A stretch of DNA of 9,127 nucleotides from Solirubrobacteraceae bacterium (GTDB taxonomy: Bacteria > Actinomycetota > Thermoleophilia > Solirubrobacterales > Solirubrobacteraceae), in assembly GCA_030038955.1 (NCBI GenBank), contig JASHQV010000305.1, forward strand, positions 1 through 9,127. The letters run 5' to 3'. The notes below the pieces were generated by a model, which saw only the letters and a program-made list of their open reading frames with translations, made no database searches and was not told the origin of the DNA. Shown here in pieces: positions 6,542 through 9,127 of the stretch. The stretch's first letter is position 1, and each line of letters starts with the position of its first letter. The position numbers were made by a program, and so were the translations under genes.

Positions 6542-7356
6542 CGTGCTGTCGCCGTGCGCGTTGGAATCCTTGGTGGGGCGTTCAATCCCCCGCACATCGG
6601 CCACCTGATCTGCGCGCAGGAGGCGTGGCTCGGGCTCGGGCTCGACCGGGTGCTGGTCGTGCCCGCGGCGCGGCCACCGCACAAGCAGGTGGAGGACGAG
6701 CCCGGGCCGAGCCACCGCCTCGAGCTGTGCCGCCGAGCCGTCGGCGACGATCGCCGGCTCGAAGTGTCGGACCTGGAGATAGAGCGGGAGGGCCTGTCCT
6801 ACACAGTCGATACGCTTGCAGAGCTGCACTCTCTGGCACCAGACAACGAGCTGTTCCTGATCCTCGGCGGCGACGCCGCGGCGGGTCTGCCGGACTGGCA
6901 CGAGCCCGAGCGGGTTCTGTCGCTCGCGCGGGTGGCGGTCGCTCAGCGCCGGGGAACGCCGCGCAAGGCGGTCAGGGAGGCGCTCGCCCAGCTGTCCGGG
7001 GGCGAACACGCCGAGTTCTTCCCGATGCCGCGGGTGGGTATCTCGTCGACGACGATTCGTCGCCGCGTGCGAGCGGGACAGCCGATCAGGTATCTGGTGC
7101 CGGACGCCGTGGCCGCGTACATCGAACAACACAGTCTCTACGGAGGAAGCCCAGATTGATGAGTCCCGAGGAGATCGCCGCCGCCGTCGTCACCTATGCG
7201 GCTGATCGCAAGGCCCTCGACATCGTCCAGCTGGACCTGAGGGAGATCGTCTCCTACACCGACTACTTCGTGATCTGCAGTGGCCGCAGCGACCGGCAGG
7301 TGAAGGGGATTCACGACGCGATCTATCAGGGGATGAAGGACGAGCACGGCCTGTTG
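5861..7356 (+). repeat. Left arm of a diverged long inverted repeat (proA 3' part, nadD, rsfS 5' part)
   Basis: This segment, from ProA residue 197 through RsfS residue 66 (about 1496 bp), matches the reverse complement of 7629-9127 throughout. The only length difference I find is one inserted codon in the second ProA. The left limit is set by the window edge, so the true arm may reach further into proA or proB. The 12-nt proA-nadD gap is identical in both arms, while coding parts differ mostly at third positions. Confidence 0.9.
6554..7159 (+). CDS. nadD: Nicotinate-nucleotide adenylyltransferase NadD (copy 1)
   Basis: This 201-residue protein transfers AMP from ATP to nicotinate mononucleotide, giving deamido-NAD in NAD synthesis. 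The N-terminal nucleotidyltransferase signature GGAFNPPHIGHL (7-18) carries the HxGH-type motif. The C-terminal ISSTTIRRRVRAG segment matches the SSTxIR phosphate-binding motif, followed by the family ending (YLVPDAVAAYIEQHSLYG). Length is normal. The GTG start at 6554 places the HxGH motif correctly and lies 12 nt after the proA stop. The stop TGA (7157-7159) overlaps the rsfS ATG by one base. Confidence 0.95.
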   Translation: MRVGILGGAFNPPHIGHLICAQEAWLGLGLDRVLVVPAARPPHKQVEDEPGPSHRLELCRRAVGDDRRLEVSDLEIEREGLSYTVDTLAELHSLAPDNELFLILGGDAAAGLPDWHEPERVLSLARVAVAQRRGTPRKAVREALAQLSGGEHAEFFPMPRVGISSTTIRRRVRAGQPIRYLVPDAVAAYIEQHSLYGGSPD

Positions 7357-7509
7357 CCGGCGCGCGTCGAAGGACGGACGCAGGCCCAGTGGGTGCTGAT
7401 CGACTACCTCGACGTGGTCGTCCACGTGTTCACGCCCGAGATGCGCGGGTTCTACCGCCTCGAGCAGCTGTGGGGCGAGGCGCCGGCGCTGGCGATGGCG
7501 GCGCGGTAG
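7159..7509 (+). CDS. rsfS: Ribosomal silencing factor RsfS (copy 1, complete)
   Basis: This 116-residue member of the RsfS/Iojap/DUF143 family binds ribosomal protein L14 on the large subunit and blocks subunit joining when nutrients are short. Family features run in order: KALDIVQLDLREIVSYTDYF (18-37), the CSGRSDRQV segment (40-48), then QWVLIDYLDVVVHVF (77-91) and RGFYRLEQLWGEAP (96-109). The ATG at 7159 shares its A with the nadD stop (TGATG), and GGAGGA at 7142-7147 is the likely Shine-Dalgarno site inside the nadD end. nadD-rsfS is a widely conserved pair. This is the last gene of the + strand operon. Its first 66 codons are repeated in inverted orientation at 7629-7826. Confidence 0.95.
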   Translation: MSPEEIAAAVVTYAADRKALDIVQLDLREIVSYTDYFVICSGRSDRQVKGIHDAIYQGMKDEHGLLPARVEGRTQAQWVLIDYLDVVVHVFTPEMRGFYRLEQLWGEAPALAMAAR

Positions 7510-7565
7510 CCGCCGGCGGGGCGCTCAGCCCGGCGCGGCTGGCGGACGTACACGGGGCCTGGGTC
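7510..7565. other. Gap between the convergent rsfS genes
   Basis: These 56 bp separate the stop of complete rsfS from the stop of the truncated inverted copy. They hold only weak dyads: CGCCGG at 7511-7516 with CCGGCG at 7530-7535, and GCCTG at 7557-7561 with CAGGC at 7567-7571. No hairpin compares with those elsewhere in the window, so a good terminator between these two operons is not evident. Confidence 0.45.
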
Positions 7566-7826
7566 TCAGGCGCCCGCCAGGAACAGCGCCAGCCACAGCG
7601 CCGCGGCCAGCTGCAGCGGCCGATCCGCCAGCAGCTCGTGGTCGTCCTTCATCCCCTGGTAGATCGCGTCGTGGATCGCCCGCACCTGCCGGTCGCTGCG
7701 GCCGGTGCAGATCACGAAGTAGTCGGTATAGGAGACGATCTCCCTCAGGTCCAGCTGGACGATGTCGAGCGCTTTGCGATCGGCCGCATAGGCGGCGATC
7801 GCGGCGGCGAGCTCCTCGGGATTCAT
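7566..7826 (-). pseudogene. Truncated second rsfS with a foreign hydrophobic tail
   Basis: Residues 1-66 (MNPEELAAAIAAYAADRKAL onward, through KDDHELL) follow RsfS copy 1 with about 10 differences and keep the Iojap-family front half. After codon 66 (near base 7629) the similarity is lost and the frame runs on as ADRPLQLAAALWLALFLAGA to a TGA, giving 86 residues. The lost half contains the conserved QWVLIDYLDVVVHVF and YRLEQLW segments, so it is unlikely to silence ribosomes normally. The new tail is strongly hydrophobic and may be the end of another gene's coding sequence caught by the rearrangement, or a chance frame. The start is taken at ATG 7826, sharing a base with the nadD copy's stop exactly as in copy 1; an in-frame TTG directly precedes it. 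Confidence 0.7.
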
Positions 7827-8431
7827 CAATCTGGGCGTCCTCCGTAGAGACGGTGTTGTTCGATGTACGCGGCCACAGCGTCCGGCACCAGGTACCTGAT
7901 CGGCTGTCCCGCTCGCACCCGGCGGCGGATCGTCGTCGAGGAGACGCCCACGCGCGGCATCGGGAAGAACGCGGCGCGTTCGCCTCCGGACAGGCGAGCG
8001 AGCGCCTCCCTGACCTCCTTGCGTGGCGTTCCCCGGCGCTGGGCGACGGCCACGCGCGCGAGCGACAGGACACGCTCGGGCTCGTGCCAGTCCGGCAGGC
8101 CCACCGCGGCGTCGCCGCCGAGGATCAGAAACAGCTCGTTGTCTGGCGCCCGGGAGTGCAGTACCTCAAGCGTATCGACTGTGTACGACAATCCCGCCCG
8201 CTCGATCTCGACGTCCGAAACCTCGAGCCGCGGGTCGTCCCCAACCGCCTGACGGCACAGCTCGAGGCGGTGGCGCGGTCCGGGCTCGTTTTCGACCTGC
8301 TTGTGCGGCGGTCGCGCCGCCGGCACGACCAGCACGCGGTCGAGGCTGAGCTGCAGCCACGCCTCCTGCGCGCAGATCAGGTGGCCGATGTGTGGCGGAT
8401 TGAAGGCCCCGCCGAGGATTCCGACTCGCAC
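7826..8431 (-). CDS. nadD: Nicotinate-nucleotide adenylyltransferase NadD (copy 2)
   Basis: This 201-residue protein has the same length as copy 1 with no gaps, and 19 differences by hand count (about 90% identity). GGAFNPPHIGHL (7-18) and the VSSTTIRRRVRAG segment are intact, so it is predicted to be an active NadD. In the first 21 codons the two genes differ at seven bases, all synonymous, which means selection has kept the protein while the DNA drifted. It uses the same GTG start, 12 nt after the proA copy's stop, and the same TGATG overlap with rsfS. A bacterium rarely needs two near-identical NadD proteins in adjacent inverted operons. The second could be redundant, differently regulated, acquired from a relative, or present through misassembly. 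Confidence 0.93.
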   Translation of the reverse strand: MRVGILGGAFNPPHIGHLICAQEAWLQLSLDRVLVVPAARPPHKQVENEPGPRHRLELCRQAVGDDPRLEVSDVEIERAGLSYTVDTLEVLHSRAPDNELFLILGGDAAVGLPDWHEPERVLSLARVAVAQRRGTPRKEVREALARLSGGERAAFFPMPRVGVSSTTIRRRVRAGQPIRYLVPDAVAAYIEQHRLYGGRPD

Positions 8432-8443
8432 GGCGACAGCACG

Positions 8444-9127
8444 TCAGGGCCGGACGTGCCCGGCTCCCTCCACGAGGTACTTGAACGTGCACAGCTCGCG
8501 CAGCCCGATCGGTCCGCGGGCATGGAGCTTCTGGGTCGAGTTGCCGATCTCTGCACCCATCCCGAACTCGCCGCCGTCGGTGAACCGGGTCGAGGCGTTG
8601 ACGTACACGCAGGCCGCGTCGACCCCGAGCTCAAACGCCCTCGCCGAGGTGGTGTCGCCGGTCACGATCGCCTCCGAGTGGCCGCTGCCGTGGGCGTTGA
8701 TGTGCTCGATCGCGTGCTCCACCGAGTCGACCACGCCGACCGCGATGTCGAGGCTCAGGTATTCCCGGTCCCAGTCCTCCTCGGTGGCGGCCACGACCGG
8801 CAGCCCGGGGGCGACCGCCGCGCGCGCACGCTCGTCGACATGCAGCGTCACCCCGGACTCGTGCAGCGACTGCAGCACGCCGGGGAGGAACCGGTCGGCA
8901 ACGTCGGCGTGCACGAGCAGCGTCTCGGCGGCGTTGCAGACGCCGGGGCGCTGGACCTTCGCGTTGACGACGATCGCCTGGGCGACCTCGAGGTCGGCGG
9001 TCCGGTCGACGAACACGTGGCAGTTTCCCGAGGCGGCGTAGATCACGGGCACGGTGGCGACGCGCTCGAGCGCGGCCTTGAGGCGCTCGCCGCCGCGCGG
9101 AATGATCAGATCGACGATCCCCTTCTG
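8444..9127 (-). CDS. proA: Gamma-glutamyl phosphate reductase ProA (copy 2, 5' end outside window)
   Basis: The frame is open from the window edge to the TGA at 8444-8446, giving 227 visible residues that correspond to residues 197-422 of copy 1 plus one inserted codon (Pro, in RAAVAPGLPVV). By hand count there are about 30 substitutions (roughly 87% identity). The catalytic PGVCNAAETLLVH and the VNASTRFTDGGEFGMGAEIG signature are unchanged, so the part seen looks functional. The coding sequence continues past 9127, since QKGIVDLIIPRGGE aligns in frame with copy 1 up to the last base. Whether a second proB precedes it cannot be seen. Confidence 0.92.
   Translation of the reverse strand, partial: QKGIVDLIIPRGGERLKAALERVATVPVIYAASGNCHVFVDRTADLEVAQAIVVNAKVQRPGVCNAAETLLVHADVADRFLPGVLQSLHESGVTLHVDERARAAVAPGLPVVAATEEDWDREYLSLDIAVGVVDSVEHAIEHINAHGSGHSEAIVTGDTTSARAFELGVDAACVYVNASTRFTDGGEFGMGAEIGNSTQKLHARGPIGLRELCTFKYLVEGAGHVRP

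Larger units (their letters stand above)
7629..9127 (-). repeat. Right arm of the diverged long inverted repeat
   Basis: This is the reverse-complement counterpart of 5861-7356, with the same genes in the same order and spacing, and it continues beyond the window. Homology stops at about 7629, inside rsfS, which marks one edge of the rearrangement. The spacer between the arms (7357-7628) consists of the rest of rsfS copy 1, the convergent gap and the unrelated tail of the truncated rsfS. Confidence 0.9.

Noticed and set aside
5066..7132. 688-codon minus-strand open frame opposite proB, proA and nadD
   Set aside because: It has a low-complexity Arg/Asp/His/Gly-rich product and lies fully opposite recognised genes; it is a GC-rich antisense shadow.
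7525..8073. 182-codon minus-strand frame spanning nadD copy 2 and the truncated rsfS
   Set aside because: It is the out-of-phase shadow of the nadD/rsfS copies; I also checked whether it restores the lost rsfS half by frameshift and saw no matching segment.
5861..9127. Inverted duplicate as a transposon with terminal inverted repeats
   Set aside because: The arms are housekeeping genes, the spacer holds no transposase, and no target-site duplication is visible.

Overview
The window is very GC-rich and dense in long overlapping ORFs. Its gene content suggests an actinobacterium, plausibly a Thermoleophilia/Solirubrobacter-type lineage: MscL with a C-terminal zinc ribbon, Obg with an OCT domain, and an obg-proB-proA-nadD-rsfS order. 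The phylum-level guess is inference from gene order, base composition and GTG starts; nothing in the window proves it.

Left part (1-842): the 3' end of a helical-repeat (TPR-like) protein on the + strand converges with mscL on the - strand. Between them lies a perfect 48-bp palindrome that probably acts as a bidirectional terminator. mscL and obg are then divergent, 56 bp apart.

Middle part (843-7509): a + strand block of obg, a secreted right-handed beta-helix protein that interrupts the usual obg-proB neighbourhood, proB, proA, nadD and rsfS. ProB and ProA carry out the first two steps of proline synthesis. NadD makes nicotinate adenine dinucleotide for NAD. RsfS silences ribosomes and Obg is a ribosome-assembly GTPase. 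proB/proA/nadD/rsfS are nearly contiguous (gaps of 10 and 12 nt, then a 1-nt stop/start overlap) and should form one operon. Directly before proB lie three tandem copies of the gene's own start region. The first two encode six-codon mini-ORFs that end in stops; the third is the real start.

Right part (7510-9127): the most striking feature. The proA-nadD-rsfS segment occurs a second time, inverted, on the - strand. The second copy is diverged: NadD about 90% and ProA about 87% identical by hand count. It keeps its reading frames, the same GTG start, the same 12-nt proA-nadD gap and the same nadD/rsfS overlap. Only rsfS is broken: homology stops near codon 66 and an unrelated hydrophobic tail follows. 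The arms are at least 1.5 kb each with a spacer of about 270 bp, and the second proA runs off the window. This is either an old inverted duplication, a copy acquired from a relative, or a chimeric join between two related genomes. The sequence alone cannot decide between these.
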